The notes: generated by a model not told the origin, from the sequence alone. Positions 52,598-61,324 are shown, numbered from the stretch's first letter. The stretch: 64,000 bases of DNA from Thiotrichaceae bacterium UBA4486 (GCA_002389045.1 DGNS01000002.1:62001-126000); one strand, 5' to 3'. Made by a program: numbers and translations.

Positions 52598-53968
52598 ATG
52601 GATTCGATCAAAACCATCCTTTATTCCAGTCTTCTGATCGTGTTCTGCTGGCTGCAGACATCAACTGTTCAGGCGGAAGTCAGCACAGAGGAAGCCGCTC
52701 GCCTGGGCCAGGATCTGACACCCCTGGGCGGTGAGAAGGCCGGCAACAGTGACGGCAGCATACCGGCCTGGGAGGGCGGTATCACCGAGCCACCGGCCGG
52801 TTACACCAGGGGTAAACACTACGTCGATCCCTTCGCCGCCGATCAGCCCTTGTTAACCATCACTGCCGGCAACATGGGCGACTATGCTGACAAGCTCTCG
52901 GAAGGCCACAAGGCACTGCTCACGACCTATCCGGATACGTACAAGATGCAGGTTTACCCCACCCGTCGCTCGGCATCGGCACCGCAGCACATCTACGATG
53001 CCACCCGTGAAGCGGCCGTTAGCGCCCGGTTGTCCGAAGACGGCAACGGTGTCAGCGGTGTGGCCATGGGCATTCCTTTCCCTATCCCGGAAAATGGCCA
53101 CCAGGTTATCTGGAATCACCTGCTCAGGTATCGCGGGGAAAACGTTCACCGGGAATATGCACAAGTGGCGCCGACACGCAGTGGCGATTACACACTGGTG
53201 CAGATAACGGAGGATATCTCTTTTCAGTACAACCGGCGCGGCAAGTCGGTGGATGACCTCAATAATATGATTGCCGTTTTCAAGCAGGAAGTGACGGCCC
53301 CGGCACGCCTGGCAGGGGGAATCCTGCTGGTGCATGAAACTCTCGATCAGAAGGTCGAGAATCGCAAGGCCTGGCTGTACAACCCCGGCCAGCGGCGGGT
53401 GCGCCGCGCGCCCAACGTGGCTTTCGACAATCCGGGTACCGCCTCGGACGGCATGCGCACCAGCGACCAGCTTGATATGTTCAATGGCAGCCTGGAAAGA
53501 TATAACTGGAACCTGGTGGGTAAAAAAGAGATTTATGTTCCCTACAACAGTTACCGGATCCAAAGCCCGGAGCTGAAATACAAGGATATTCTTACGCCAC
53601 TGCACATCAACCAGGACATGCCGCGTTACGAACTGCACCGGGTCTGGGTGGTGGATGCCGTACTGAAAGAAGGCGCCCGGCACCTGTACAAGCGGCGGAC
53701 GTTCTACGTCGACGAGGATTCCTGGCAGGTACTGGTCGTCGATCAATACGACAATCGTGATAATCTGTGGCGCGTCTCCGAAGGCTTTGCCATGAATTAC
53801 TACGATCTGCCCACACTCTGGACGACGCTCGAAGTGCATACCGATCTGCAGGCGGGCCGCTACCTGGCGTTTGGACTCTATAATGAATCCGTACCCTACG
53901 ACTTTGAACGGCAACTGTCCGCGGAGGACTTCACACCGGCCGCCCTGCGCCGGGATGGCAGGCGGTGA
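52598..53968 (+). CDS. DUF1329 family exported protein
   Basis: A 456-residue predicted periplasmic protein with a signal peptide (about 1-26, cutting after TVQAE). The mature part has IPAWEGGITEPPAGY, the NRRGKSVDDLNN region and the YKRRTFYVDEDSWQVLVVDQYDNRD block typical of DUF1329, a LolA/LolB-like fold in which the family may handle lipid or hydrophobic ligands. It lies 68 bases after the DUF1302 gene in the usual pair order. Its stop codon TGA is already part of the heptamer array starting at 53965. Confidence 0.85.
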   Translation: MDSIKTILYSSLLIVFCWLQTSTVQAEVSTEEAARLGQDLTPLGGEKAGNSDGSIPAWEGGITEPPAGYTRGKHYVDPFAADQPLLTITAGNMGDYADKLSEGHKALLTTYPDTYKMQVYPTRRSASAPQHIYDATREAAVSARLSEDGNGVSGVAMGIPFPIPENGHQVIWNHLLRYRGENVHREYAQVAPTRSGDYTLVQITEDISFQYNRRGKSVDDLNNMIAVFKQEVTAPARLAGGILLVHETLDQKVENRKAWLYNPGQRRVRRAPNVAFDNPGTASDGMRTSDQLDMFNGSLERYNWNLVGKKEIYVPYNSYRIQSPELKYKDILTPLHINQDMPRYELHRVWVVDAVLKEGARHLYKRRTFYVDEDSWQVLVVDQYDNRDNLWRVSEGFAMNYYDLPTLWTTLEVHTDLQAGRYLAFGLYNESVPYDFERQLSAEDFTPAALRRDGRR

Positions 53969-54027
53969 GTAGTGAAAGGTGAGTGGTGAATGGTGAATGG
54001 TGATTGGTGATTGGTGAATGGTGAGTA
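53965..54027. repeat. tandem heptamer repeat, GTGAATG-type, nine units
   Basis: Nine successive 7-base units (GTGAGTA, GTGAAAG, GTGAGTG, GTGAATG twice, GTGATTG twice, GTGAATG, GTGAGTA). The family is the same as at 10371-10412. The first unit contains the stop codon of the DUF1329 gene. A related two-unit copy (ATTCACC twice) occurs at about 52557-52570, before the DUF1329 gene. Confidence 0.95.
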
Positions 54028-54076
54028 GTAATATCTGGTATTTGCGTGGTGATCAAACCCCGACTACGCTTCCGCT

Positions 54077-54097
54077 GAGATCTGAGATCTGAGATCT
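54077..54097. repeat. three tandem GAGATCT heptamers next to tRNA-Arg
   Basis: Three identical 7-base units GAGATCT at 54077-54097, ending 4 bases from the 3' end of the tRNA-Arg gene. Period 7 again, with a new unit. Confidence 0.95.
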
Positions 54098-54101
54098 GAA
54101 A

Positions 54102-54177
54102 TGGCGCCCTGGGCAGGAATCGAACCTGCGACCTACCGCTTAGGAGGCGGTTGCTCTATCCACTGAGCTACCAGGGC
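54102..54177 (-). tRNA. tRNA-Arg (anticodon CCT)
   Basis: A 76-base tRNA on the minus strand, 5' end at 54177. The acceptor arms GCCCTGG and CCAGGGC pair, the discriminator is G and CCA is encoded at 54104-54102. The anticodon stem ACCGC/GCGGT encloses the loop CTCCTAA, giving anticodon CCT at 54144-54142, which reads AGG. The T arm TTCGAAT is present. Confidence 0.97.
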
Positions 54178-54287
54178 ATGAGAGGCGGAATCATACCCTT
54201 CCGGTGAATATCTGAAAACCTTTACGCGTCGGCGGGTCTAATCCAGCGTATATTCGGAAATATTCTTTCACCAGACAGCCCTGATCC

Positions 54288-55241
54288 ATGCACGATATCC
54301 TGCCATTACTAGACCGTCACGGCTTTCCCGCCATCCGCAGGCGGGCCGTCAACACGTTGCAGATCAACATTACGCTCAAATGCAACCAGGCCTGTTTTCA
54401 CTGCCATGTCAATGCGAGTCCGAAGCGCACCGAGATGATGGGCAGCGAAACACTCGATTCTGTTTATCGTTATCTTGACCAGGGGCAAGTTGAAACACTG
54501 GATATTACCGGCGGGTCGCCTGAACTGCATCCGGAATTCCGCAATCTGGTCATTCATGCACGCAACAATAATATCCATGTCATCGATCGCTGTAATCTGA
54601 CTGTGCTCGAGGAACCGGGCCATGAGGATACGGCAACTTTCCTGGCCGATCAGAATGTTGAAATCATTGCCTCGCTTCCCTGTTACATGCAGGAGAATGT
54701 GGATGCACAGCGTGGTGATGGCGTATTTGAATCCAGCATCAGGAGTTTGCAGAAACTCAATACGCTGGGCTACGGGGACCAACTGTCCCTGAAGCTGGTC
54801 TACAACCCTCAGGGACCGGTATTACCGCCGGGTCAGGCATCACTGGAGCAACAGTACAGGACCTATCTGCTCGATCATTACGGCATTGTGTTCAACGAAT
54901 TATTCGTACTTTGCAACATGCCGATCAATCGTTTCGGCAGTACACTGGTCAGCAACAAGCGTTTTCAGGACTACATGTTGTTGTTACACAGTGCTCACCG
55001 TGAACAGAACCTGGAACGGGTTATGTGCAGGGATCTGGTCAGTATTGACTGGCAGGGATATGTTTATGATTGTGATTTCAACCAGATGCTGGGCCTGAAC
55101 ATGAAAAACCACCGGGGTGAGCCACTGCATATTACTGATTTACTGAATAAGAACCTGAACGGCCATCCGATCAGGGTTCGGGATCACTGCTATGGTTGTA
55201 CGGCAGGCCAGGGCAGCAGCTGCGGCGGCGCGCTACAGTAA
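54288..55241 (+). CDS. arsS: ArsS-like radical SAM enzyme (arsenosugar pathway)
   Basis: A 317-residue radical SAM protein with the cluster motif C32-x3-C36-x2-C39 and the following HVNASPKRTEMM, the family form of ArsS. The C-terminal part contains CYGCTAGQGSSCGGALQ, rich in cysteine. ArsS enzymes add a ribosyl-type group to dimethylarsenic in arsenosugar synthesis. The two next genes are the glycosyltransferase types usually found with ArsS. arsM, the arsenite methyltransferase, is not in the window. No in-frame TGA is present, so this one uses cysteine throughout, not selenocysteine. Confidence 0.88.
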   Translation: MHDILPLLDRHGFPAIRRRAVNTLQINITLKCNQACFHCHVNASPKRTEMMGSETLDSVYRYLDQGQVETLDITGGSPELHPEFRNLVIHARNNNIHVIDRCNLTVLEEPGHEDTATFLADQNVEIIASLPCYMQENVDAQRGDGVFESSIRSLQKLNTLGYGDQLSLKLVYNPQGPVLPPGQASLEQQYRTYLLDHYGIVFNELFVLCNMPINRFGSTLVSNKRFQDYMLLLHSAHREQNLERVMCRDLVSIDWQGYVYDCDFNQMLGLNMKNHRGEPLHITDLLNKNLNGHPIRVRDHCYGCTAGQGSSCGGALQ

Positions 55242-55243
55242 AC

Positions 55244-55915
55244 ATGATCAGCATCATCATACCGGTACTGGATGAAGAGGCTGTCATTCGTCCATGCCTC
55301 GATTCACTGGCATCCTGGCGGCAACGGGGATGTGAAGTAATCATCGTCGACGGCGGCAGCACGGATAACTCCATTGATATTGCCCGCGAACATGCCGACC
55401 TCGTTGTTTCCGGCAATCGCGGCCGGGCTTCGCAAATGAATGCAGGTGCGAATCATGCAATCGGAAAGACACTGCTGTTTTTGCACGTGGATACGCTGTT
55501 GCCCGAGGCCACGGATGAACTGGCAGACAGCCTGGTCAGTGGGAATATGCAATGGGGCAGGTTCGATGTTGAATTGAGCGGGCAACGGCCGGTCTTTCGC
55601 ATCATTTCTTTTTTTATCAACCTGCGTTCGCGCCTTGACGGTATCGCTACGGGGGATCAGGCCATATTTGTACAACGTTCCCTGTTTACCCGCATTGGCG
55701 GTTTTCCCGATATTCCCCTGATGGAAGACATTGAACTCAGCAGACGGCTATTGAAAACCTGCCGTCCGGTCTGCCTGAACACACGCGTGGTGACTTCAAG
55801 CCGTCGCTGGGAAAACAGCGGCGTCATGAAGACAGTTCTGATGATGTGGTATCTCAGGGCAGCCTATTGGCTGGGTGCGCGGCCACAGTACCTGGCGAGG
55901 ATTTATGGCAGATAA
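55244..55915 (+). CDS. family 2 glycosyltransferase of the arsenosugar type (TIGR04283-like)
   Basis: A 223-residue cytoplasmic GT2 enzyme with IIIPVLDEEAVI, VDGGSTDNS, GRASQMNAGA and the acceptor-site HVDTLLPEA, ending with the ARIYGR tail. The start at ATG 55244 is chosen because it lies 2 bases after the arsS stop and gives the right N-terminus; the frame from 55196 is read-through. Which sugar it transfers is unknown. Its last 11 bases overlap the next gene. Confidence 0.86.
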   Translation: MISIIIPVLDEEAVIRPCLDSLASWRQRGCEVIIVDGGSTDNSIDIAREHADLVVSGNRGRASQMNAGANHAIGKTLLFLHVDTLLPEATDELADSLVSGNMQWGRFDVELSGQRPVFRIISFFINLRSRLDGIATGDQAIFVQRSLFTRIGGFPDIPLMEDIELSRRLLKTCRPVCLNTRVVTSSRRWENSGVMKTVLMMWYLRAAYWLGARPQYLARIYGR

Positions 55916-56552
55916 TCAGCGCTGTCTTCTGGTTTTCACCAAATCACCACGTCCCGGACAGGTCAAAACCCGCCTTACCCCGACGCTGGGTATGCAGGCG
56001 GCTGCTGATGTCCATGCCGCCATGACCCACAGGACACTGAGTCTTGCAAAGTCACTGCACGATATTACGACCCAGGTATGGATTGCGGACGACTCCGATC
56101 ATGTTTTCGCCGATAACATTCGCCAACGATACGCTTTCACATGTTTCGATCAGAACGGTACGGATCTGGGCGAGAGAATGTACCAGGCGCTGGCCATGAG
56201 CGGCAGGCAGTTTTCTTACACTGTTCTTATCGGCTGTGACTGCCCGCAATTAAACAGCGAAATCATTCATGATGCTTTCGTCTGTCTGGAATCGGGACAA
56301 GACGCGGTGCTCGGACCGGCCAGTGACGGTGGTTATTATCTGATTGGCATGCGCGAGATATCCGGAACCGTGTTTACAGGGCTGCAATGGGGTGGCTCCT
56401 CGGTTGCGGAAATGACCCGGGAGAAGTTCAGGTCACTGGGTATCTCCTGGCAGGAATTGCCGGTGCTCAGTGATGTTGACCGGCCGGAAGACCTGTCATT
56501 ATTGCAGTCAGCACAAGCTATCCCGTCAGTTCCTGAAACGCCGAACCAGTGA
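55905..56552 (+). CDS. GT-A fold transferase of the arsenosugar type (TIGR04282-like)
   Basis: A 215-residue protein like the DUF2064 group: LVFTKSPRPGQVKTRLTP near the start, then IGCDCPQLN and LGPASDGGYYLIGM. It starts inside the end of the GT2 gene (ATG 55905). The role in arsenosugar synthesis is inferred from its partners. Its last 27 bases overlap the end of the convergent ycgR gene, so the cluster ends here. Confidence 0.86.
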   Translation: MADNQRCLLVFTKSPRPGQVKTRLTPTLGMQAAADVHAAMTHRTLSLAKSLHDITTQVWIADDSDHVFADNIRQRYAFTCFDQNGTDLGERMYQALAMSGRQFSYTVLIGCDCPQLNSEIIHDAFVCLESGQDAVLGPASDGGYYLIGMREISGTVFTGLQWGGSSVAEMTREKFRSLGISWQELPVLSDVDRPEDLSLLQSAQAIPSVPETPNQ

Positions 56553-57314
56553 GCGATCTGTTTCGGCGATGAATTTTTCAACGATTTTCTGATCACTATT
56601 GCGCATGTCGAGAAAACGCGCGCCTATTCTCGGGGGCGCCGTTGCTGTTGCCGGTTCAACCTGGCGGATCTCCACCGCGCAGAAAATCCTGCAATCACCG
56701 GGCATATACAACATACATCCAGAGATATGATCACCGATGGAATAACGTTGTTCTATCAATTTCAGTCGTGCTGAAAACCCGCCGACTGAAAGGTCACGAA
56801 GTTCACCGTTACTGACCAGCGATCGGTTATCCGAGAGGACAATTCTGATCGGATTACTCATCGAGACGGGGACGCGCAGGAACTGCCGTTTCTGGAAATA
56901 CAGCAGTTTTCCCGGAACCGGCACCTTGTAGTAGGGCTCACCGGTATGATCCGCGATGGCCTCGATAGTGCTGGTGAAATTGATTTCGACACCGGACAGG
57001 AATGTATAGGCACTGATCCCTGATTTTACCGCGACGATCCCGGCCGGAATTTTCGGATAAAAGCCGTCCAGCACCATGTAGCCTTCTTCCTCGTTGATCT
57101 CCAGGATCATGCTGCTGTACTGGGTGTCATCGTGCTCCAGTTCCGCAGTCAGTAACTGGTGTCGCTCGAATATCCTGTTCAGCAACCGATAGATCTGCGT
57201 GCGGGTTGTAATAACACTGGTGGATTCATTTATGGTTTCGGGTTCCAGTCCCGGCCGGCTGTCCTCAGCGACATCAGTATTACTGATGATTTTTTCCAGA
57301 AAGCTAACGTTCAT
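56526..57314 (-). CDS. ycgR: flagellar brake protein YcgR (PilZ domain)
   Basis: A c-di-GMP receptor that slows the flagellar motor. The 262 residues comprise an N-terminal YcgR domain (about 35-140) and a PilZ domain (about 143-258). The c-di-GMP motifs RQFLR and DLSVGG are both intact. It is the last gene of the flgM-flgN-ycgR run, 52 bases after flgN. Together with the diguanylate cyclase at 15158 it would couple c-di-GMP to swimming. Confidence 0.9.
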   Translation of the reverse strand: MNVSFLEKIISNTDVAEDSRPGLEPETINESTSVITTRTQIYRLLNRIFERHQLLTAELEHDDTQYSSMILEINEEEGYMVLDGFYPKIPAGIVAVKSGISAYTFLSGVEINFTSTIEAIADHTGEPYYKVPVPGKLLYFQKRQFLRVPVSMSNPIRIVLSDNRSLVSNGELRDLSVGGFSARLKLIEQRYSIGDHISGCMLYMPGDCRIFCAVEIRQVEPATATAPPRIGARFLDMRNSDQKIVEKFIAETDRSLVRRFRN

Positions 57315-57366
57315 TGAAGTCTGCGATTTTCATATGATCCCATAACAGGTAATCGTTCAGGGACTG

Positions 57367-57822
57367 TCAGACTTTAGTGATAGATTTGGCTCCCGGTGAA
57401 TTGTCCCGGTTGCCCCGGGGATCGTAGGTCGGAGAATGACCGTGTGGTTGTCCACGGAGTATGGAGAGTATATCCGCGGTGAAAATCCGGCCCAGTTCCA
57501 GAATACCCATGTTAATGCGGTTTTCATGCTGGAAGTTACGCAGGGACTCTTTTAATGATTCGTCCCTGGATTTGATAAACGCATCAAGGCTGTCTTCCGG
57601 ATCACCGTTTATTTGCAGCGCCTCCAAGCCCTTGCGGCGTTGTACATCCACCGCTTCCAGGTGCTCCAGCAGTGACTGTTTTCTGGCAGTGATGTCGGTG
57701 ATCGCGTCGGCATCCCGTGACTGCAGGGCCTGGCGTTCCTGGTTCAGAAGTTCTTCGAGTTGATCGATAAAGGCAAATTCAGTCTCGTATATCCCGATCA
57801 ATTCTGATCTGGTCATGGCCAT
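57367..57822 (-). CDS. flgN: flagellar export chaperone FlgN
   Basis: Chaperone for the hook-junction proteins FlgK and FlgL. It is 151 residues, almost all helical, with a coiled-coil part at about 15-75 (IDQLEELLNQERQALQSRD) and a short disordered C-terminal tail with DPRGN, the typical substrate-release end. It begins 6 bases after the flgM stop, the usual flgM-flgN order. An ATG at 57816 is an alternative start. Confidence 0.9.
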   Translation of the reverse strand: MAMTRSELIGIYETEFAFIDQLEELLNQERQALQSRDADAITDITARKQSLLEHLEAVDVQRRKGLEALQINGDPEDSLDAFIKSRDESLKESLRNFQHENRINMGILELGRIFTADILSILRGQPHGHSPTYDPRGNRDNSPGAKSITKV

Positions 57823-57828
57823 CGCCGG

Positions 57829-58167
57829 TTATTTTCCGGATGAGATCCTGCTGTTGAGCAGGCCTTCAAACCCGGCCATCTTGTCGGCCGTGCGCTCGAT
57901 ATCCATGTTGTAGGAGCCGTCGAATATCGCCTGTTTGATGGCATTGACGCGTGCACTATCGACCACTGGCTGTTTGTCCGCCTCGGCCTTGAGCGTTTTC
58001 AGCATCTCGGCGGTATCGGTCAGGCGCACTTCCGTACTGTCGGCGCCGGCTGCGCTGGTTCTACTGTCCGGCCCGGCATCGGTCCGGGTGCCAACCTGGC
58101 CGGACTGGCGGTTAGCTGCCAGGTTCTGGATCAGGCTGTGGGTATTTCCCTTGATTTCGTTAACCAT
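57829..58167 (-). CDS. flgM: anti-sigma-28 factor FlgM
   Basis: Binds FliA (sigma-28) until the hook is finished, then is exported. The 112 residues are unstructured at the N-terminus with a C-terminal helix set VDSARVNAIKQAIFDGSYNMD, the FliA-binding part. The gene is preceded by a ribosome site AGGAGAA and by a sigma-28 promoter at 58196-58223, so it feeds back on its own regulator. flgN follows at 6 bases. Confidence 0.93.
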   Translation of the reverse strand: MVNEIKGNTHSLIQNLAANRQSGQVGTRTDAGPDSRTSAAGADSTEVRLTDTAEMLKTLKAEADKQPVVDSARVNAIKQAIFDGSYNMDIERTADKMAGFEGLLNSRISSGK

Positions 58168-58195
58168 GCAATTCTCCTGTCAGTTATCCTGTAAG

Positions 58196-58223
58196 TTATC
58201 GGCAAACCGGCAACGATTCTTTA
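58196..58223 (-). promoter_or_regulatory. sigma-28 (FliA) promoter for flgM
   Basis: Read on the minus strand, TAAA at 58223-58220 is followed after 16 bases by GCCGATAA at 58203-58196. The -10 octamer is the perfect consensus; spacing is one base longer than the E. coli form. The flgM ATG lies 28 bases further. Confidence 0.85.
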
Positions 58224-58227
58224 ATCA

Positions 58228-58959
58228 TTATTCTATGTATATGATTTGACTTGATTTCACAACACCTTCGACAATTCTGTCCGAGCGCAGGTTTTTGACC
58301 CTGATGCGCTGTCCTATGACCCCGTCAGCCATGGCCTTGCCATTCATTCTCACTTCGAAGGTATTCGATTGTGCCAGCAGGGTCACCTGTTGACCACGCT
58401 TGATGATTACCGGCGCCTTGAGATTACGATCACGGATCACGTAGCCAACCTGCAACGAATGCACCATTTCCTGCCCAATGAGGTCTGCGGGATCCGTAAA
58501 ATAACTGTCGGCGTGAAAACTGATGTTCTTTCTCTCCAGCCTGATGTCTTCGCGGGTCAGCAGGGCGCCACGCTGTACGGGCCGGGCGGCGACGACAACA
58601 TCCTCGTAATAGTTGATCTGCACCGGAACATAGAGAGACCAGCTATTCTTCCCGTTGCAACGCACACCCACGGTCAGGTTGCCCGCGCGTCGCCCCTGTC
58701 CGGGGTACCAGGCCTCAAGTGGCTGTGCACAGGCGGCCAGCCGCAGCCTCGGATCCAGTTTTTTCAGGTTGATGGAATACTCGAGATCGCGTTCGGGCAG
58801 TGTCGACTGTACAAAGTCGTGTACTGTGGCGCGGATATCATCCAGCGCATGGCGTTGGGCTGCATCGACATTGGCGCAGGGCAACAAAAACAGCATTGCT
58901 ATCAGATATCCGGCATGAAACGTCAATTTTCCGTTCACACTGTCGCCTGGATCAGTCAT
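58228..58959 (-). CDS. flgA: flagellar basal-body P-ring chaperone FlgA
   Basis: A periplasmic chaperone for P-ring (FlgI) assembly. The 243 residues start with a signal peptide (about 12-34, ending NVDAA), followed by a SAF domain (about 110-180, with VVVAARPVQRGALLTREDI) and a C-terminal beta domain. The start at 58959 is supported by an AGGAAG site 6 bases before it. It overlaps the preceding small ORF by 8 bases (ATGACTGA). E. coli FlgA has 219 residues. Confidence 0.92.
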   Translation of the reverse strand: MTDPGDSVNGKLTFHAGYLIAMLFLLPCANVDAAQRHALDDIRATVHDFVQSTLPERDLEYSINLKKLDPRLRLAACAQPLEAWYPGQGRRAGNLTVGVRCNGKNSWSLYVPVQINYYEDVVVAARPVQRGALLTREDIRLERKNISFHADSYFTDPADLIGQEMVHSLQVGYVIRDRNLKAPVIIKRGQQVTLLAQSNTFEVRMNGKAMADGVIGQRIRVKNLRSDRIVEGVVKSSQIIYIE

Positions 58960-59173
58960 TGTCCACTTCCTGATCCAGGTCATTTTGCTCCAGTGCTTCG
59001 CCATCACGGGCGGCATTGGCCAGCAACGCCAGCGAATCCAGATCATCCGTCCAGGAGCAGGCGGCAGATTCTGCCACTCTGTCACTGCCCGGTTCAGACC
59101 GGTGATCACCCGTAAAATCAGTACGGTAGCGCTCTTTGAGCAAGACTGCCTGGTGTACATTTTTGCCGGACAT
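58952..59173 (-). CDS. small hypothetical protein before flgA
   Basis: A possible 73-residue cytoplasmic protein, acidic and helical at the C-terminus (LALLANAARDGEALEQNDLDQE), with no similarity I recognise. Start options are ATG 59173 (GAGAG before it) and ATG 59200. Its stop overlaps the flgA ATG, and the sigma-54 promoter at 59284 would drive both. The tight overlap and the shared promoter favour a real gene, but it may also be a leader sequence. The usual flgA promoter region has no gene of this kind that I know. Confidence 0.4.
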   Translation of the reverse strand: MSGKNVHQAVLLKERYRTDFTGDHRSEPGSDRVAESAACSWTDDLDSLALLANAARDGEALEQNDLDQEVDND

Positions 59174-59283
59174 GGTTATGGCTCTCGTTAATCGATACAT
59201 TTCCGGAAACGCGGACCGGCCGATAATCAGGGGACGGCCGCCGCGTATCCGGGTTCAGGGTCAGCCCCTGTGGATTTGGATAA

Positions 59284-59299
59284 TGCAATTGCCGTGCCT
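59284..59299 (-). promoter_or_regulatory. sigma-54 promoter for flgA and the small ORF
   Basis: Minus-strand AGGCACGGCAATTGCA carries GG and GC separated by exactly 10 bases, as in the sigma-54 consensus TGGCAC-N5-TTGCA, with only the first base differing. Transcription would begin near 59272, about 100 bases before the small ORF. Confidence 0.75.
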
Positions 59300-59385
59300 T
59301 GTCCCGGATTGTTCACTGCAGTCAGCCTTGTCGTAATGAACACCACCATCACCCGCCGCCATAATCATCGGTACGACAGCACATT

Positions 59386-59413
59386 TAAAGATGATTTCAT
59401 AGCGTGCCGATAA
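59386..59413 (+). promoter_or_regulatory. sigma-28 (FliA) promoter for cheV
   Basis: TAAA at 59386-59389 is followed after 16 bases by GCCGATAA at 59406-59413. It is 45 bases before the cheV ATG. Structure and spacing are the same as at flgM. Confidence 0.8.
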
Positions 59414-59458
59414 GCCGGTATAAGAGCAGCCACATTTTAATGAGAGAGGAGTCAGAGA

Positions 59459-60412
59459 ATGAAAACAAGTGTTATGGATGGGGTAAATGCCAGAACGCAA
59501 CTTGTCGGCAGGAACCGTCTTGAATTGTTACTCTTCAGGCTGGGGAAAAACCAGATATTCGGTATCAACGTATTCAAGGTCAGGGAGGTGATCAAGTGTC
59601 CGCCACTGACACATGCACCGCATTCGCATCCCGTGATCAGCGGCCTGGCCAATATTCGTGGTCAAACCATAACCATCATGGATCTGTCACTGGCTATTGG
59701 TGGCGCCCCGCTCACCGACCTGGCCCAGGGATTTACTATCATCAGTGAATACAATCGTCAGATACAGGGTTTCCTGGTCAGCGGAGTGGACAGGATCGTC
59801 AATCTCAACTGGGAAGACATCAAGCCGCCACCTGTGGGTATCGGCCGGCATAATTTCCTGACCGCAGTCACCAGAATGAATGATGAACTGGTTGAAATTA
59901 TCGATGTGGAAAAAGTCATGGGCAACGTGCTGGGGTTCTCGGATGAAGTATCGCAGTCGGTGACGGACTCAACCGGCAAGGATGAAATTTCCGGCTGTAA
60001 TGTGCTGGTCGTGGATGACTCCAGCATGGCGCGAAAGCAGATCATACGGGTGCTTGAGCAGATGGGCGTTGAATATACGGTGGCGAAAAACGGCCGTGAA
60101 GCCTATAACATCCTGCTCGACCTGATCGGCAAGGGCAAGCCTGTATGTGAACATTTTTCAATGGTGTTATCCGATGTGGAAATGCCGGAAATGGATGGAT
60201 ACACATTGACAAAAAATATCAAGGAACATACCGAACTGGCGAATTTATACGTAATGTTGCATTCCTCGTTAAGCGGTGCGTTCAATGAAAACATGGTTAA
60301 AAAAGTCGGGGCGGATAATTTTCTGGCCAAATACAACCCCGACGAACTCGCCGAACAGGTGCTCAGCGTACTCAGGAGAAAGACATCCACACGGGACAAA
60401 AAAGCTGCCTGA
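59459..60412 (+). CDS. cheV: chemotaxis coupling protein CheV
   Basis: A scaffold between chemoreceptors and the CheA kinase, with an adaptation role. The 317 residues have a CheW domain (about 18-160) and a response-regulator receiver (about 180-310). The receiver has the acidic pair and phosphate aspartate in LVVDDSS and LSDVEMPEMDGY, and conserved S/T and K in LHSSLSG and FLAKYN. A sigma-28 promoter precedes it. cheR follows after 42 bases. Confidence 0.96.
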   Translation: MKTSVMDGVNARTQLVGRNRLELLLFRLGKNQIFGINVFKVREVIKCPPLTHAPHSHPVISGLANIRGQTITIMDLSLAIGGAPLTDLAQGFTIISEYNRQIQGFLVSGVDRIVNLNWEDIKPPPVGIGRHNFLTAVTRMNDELVEIIDVEKVMGNVLGFSDEVSQSVTDSTGKDEISGCNVLVVDDSSMARKQIIRVLEQMGVEYTVAKNGREAYNILLDLIGKGKPVCEHFSMVLSDVEMPEMDGYTLTKNIKEHTELANLYVMLHSSLSGAFNENMVKKVGADNFLAKYNPDELAEQVLSVLRRKTSTRDKKAA

Positions 60413-60454
60413 TAGCAGATACCCTTATAACGACAATACGAGTACTTGAAATCG

Positions 60455-61324
60455 ATGCCTAACAATTCGGCACCGCGGTTGTCTATAGCGGGCGGAACAC
60501 ATCAGAGGCGCGACGATGACTACGAGGAGTTTTGTACTTTTCTCGAGGCCACGTGCGGCATCACGCTGGGGAATAACAAGCGTTACCTTGTCGACAGCCG
60601 GCTACGGGCCATGCTGGATGAGTATCGATTCGGATCATTGCGGGAACTGGTCAGGGCCGCGAGATCAGAAACCGGCAATCACCTTAAAGTCAGGATCATC
60701 AATGCCATGGCGACCAACGAAACCTCATGGTTTCGGGACATTTATCCGTTTGAATATCTGCAAGATGTGATTCTGCCGGACCTGGCAAGAAACCCGGCAA
60801 CGGTCCCGAAAATCTGGTCGGCCGCCTGTTCCTACGGGCATGAACCGTACTCAATCAGTATTTCCGTGCAGGAGTATCTGGATAAAAATCCCGGATTGCT
60901 TCCCGGTGGCGTCGAGATTACCGGGACCGATATATCCACCCGCGCACTGGAACAGGCCAGGACCGCGGAATACGATGAACTGAACCTTTCGCGAGGTCTG
61001 TCTGCCGAGCGCCTGGCAAGGTATTTCACGGTTCATGGAAACAGGCTTCGTGTCAGCGACCCGGTCAGGCGCAGGGTCAGATTTCTTGATCTCAATCTTC
61101 TCAAGAGCTATTCGCTGCTGGGTAAATTCGATGTCATATTCTGCAGGAATGTCCTTATCTATTTTTCCAACGAAAACAAGTCACAAATCCTGTCAAAAAT
61201 CGAAGCGGTCATGAAGCCTGCCGCCTGGCTGTTTCTCGGCGCTTCTGAACCCATCATCAATTACTCCGACGCCTTTGAAATGATCAACTGTTCTCGCGGC
61301 GTTGTCTATCGCAAGAAAACCTGA
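60455..61324 (+). CDS. cheR: chemotaxis protein methyltransferase CheR
   Basis: Methylates glutamates on chemoreceptors with SAM. The 289 residues have the N-terminal helical domain (about 22-85), the TNETSWFRD motif, SAM site IWSAACSYGHEPYSI and FDVIFCRNVLIYF. ATG 60455 has only a weak ribosome site; an in-frame TTG at 60446 is possible. Position after cheV and before flgB is the usual gene order in Pseudomonas and Vibrio relatives. Confidence 0.94.
   Translation: MPNNSAPRLSIAGGTHQRRDDDYEEFCTFLEATCGITLGNNKRYLVDSRLRAMLDEYRFGSLRELVRAARSETGNHLKVRIINAMATNETSWFRDIYPFEYLQDVILPDLARNPATVPKIWSAACSYGHEPYSISISVQEYLDKNPGLLPGGVEITGTDISTRALEQARTAEYDELNLSRGLSAERLARYFTVHGNRLRVSDPVRRRVRFLDLNLLKSYSLLGKFDVIFCRNVLIYFSNENKSQILSKIEAVMKPAAWLFLGASEPIINYSDAFEMINCSRGVVYRKKT

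Noticed and set aside
54102..54177. Integration site of a mobile element at tRNA-Arg
   Set aside because: No integrase, direct repeat of the tRNA end, or change of gene content was seen on either side.
54288..55241. Selenoprotein form of ArsS
   Set aside because: The frame has no in-frame TGA and the cysteine-rich end is read directly.
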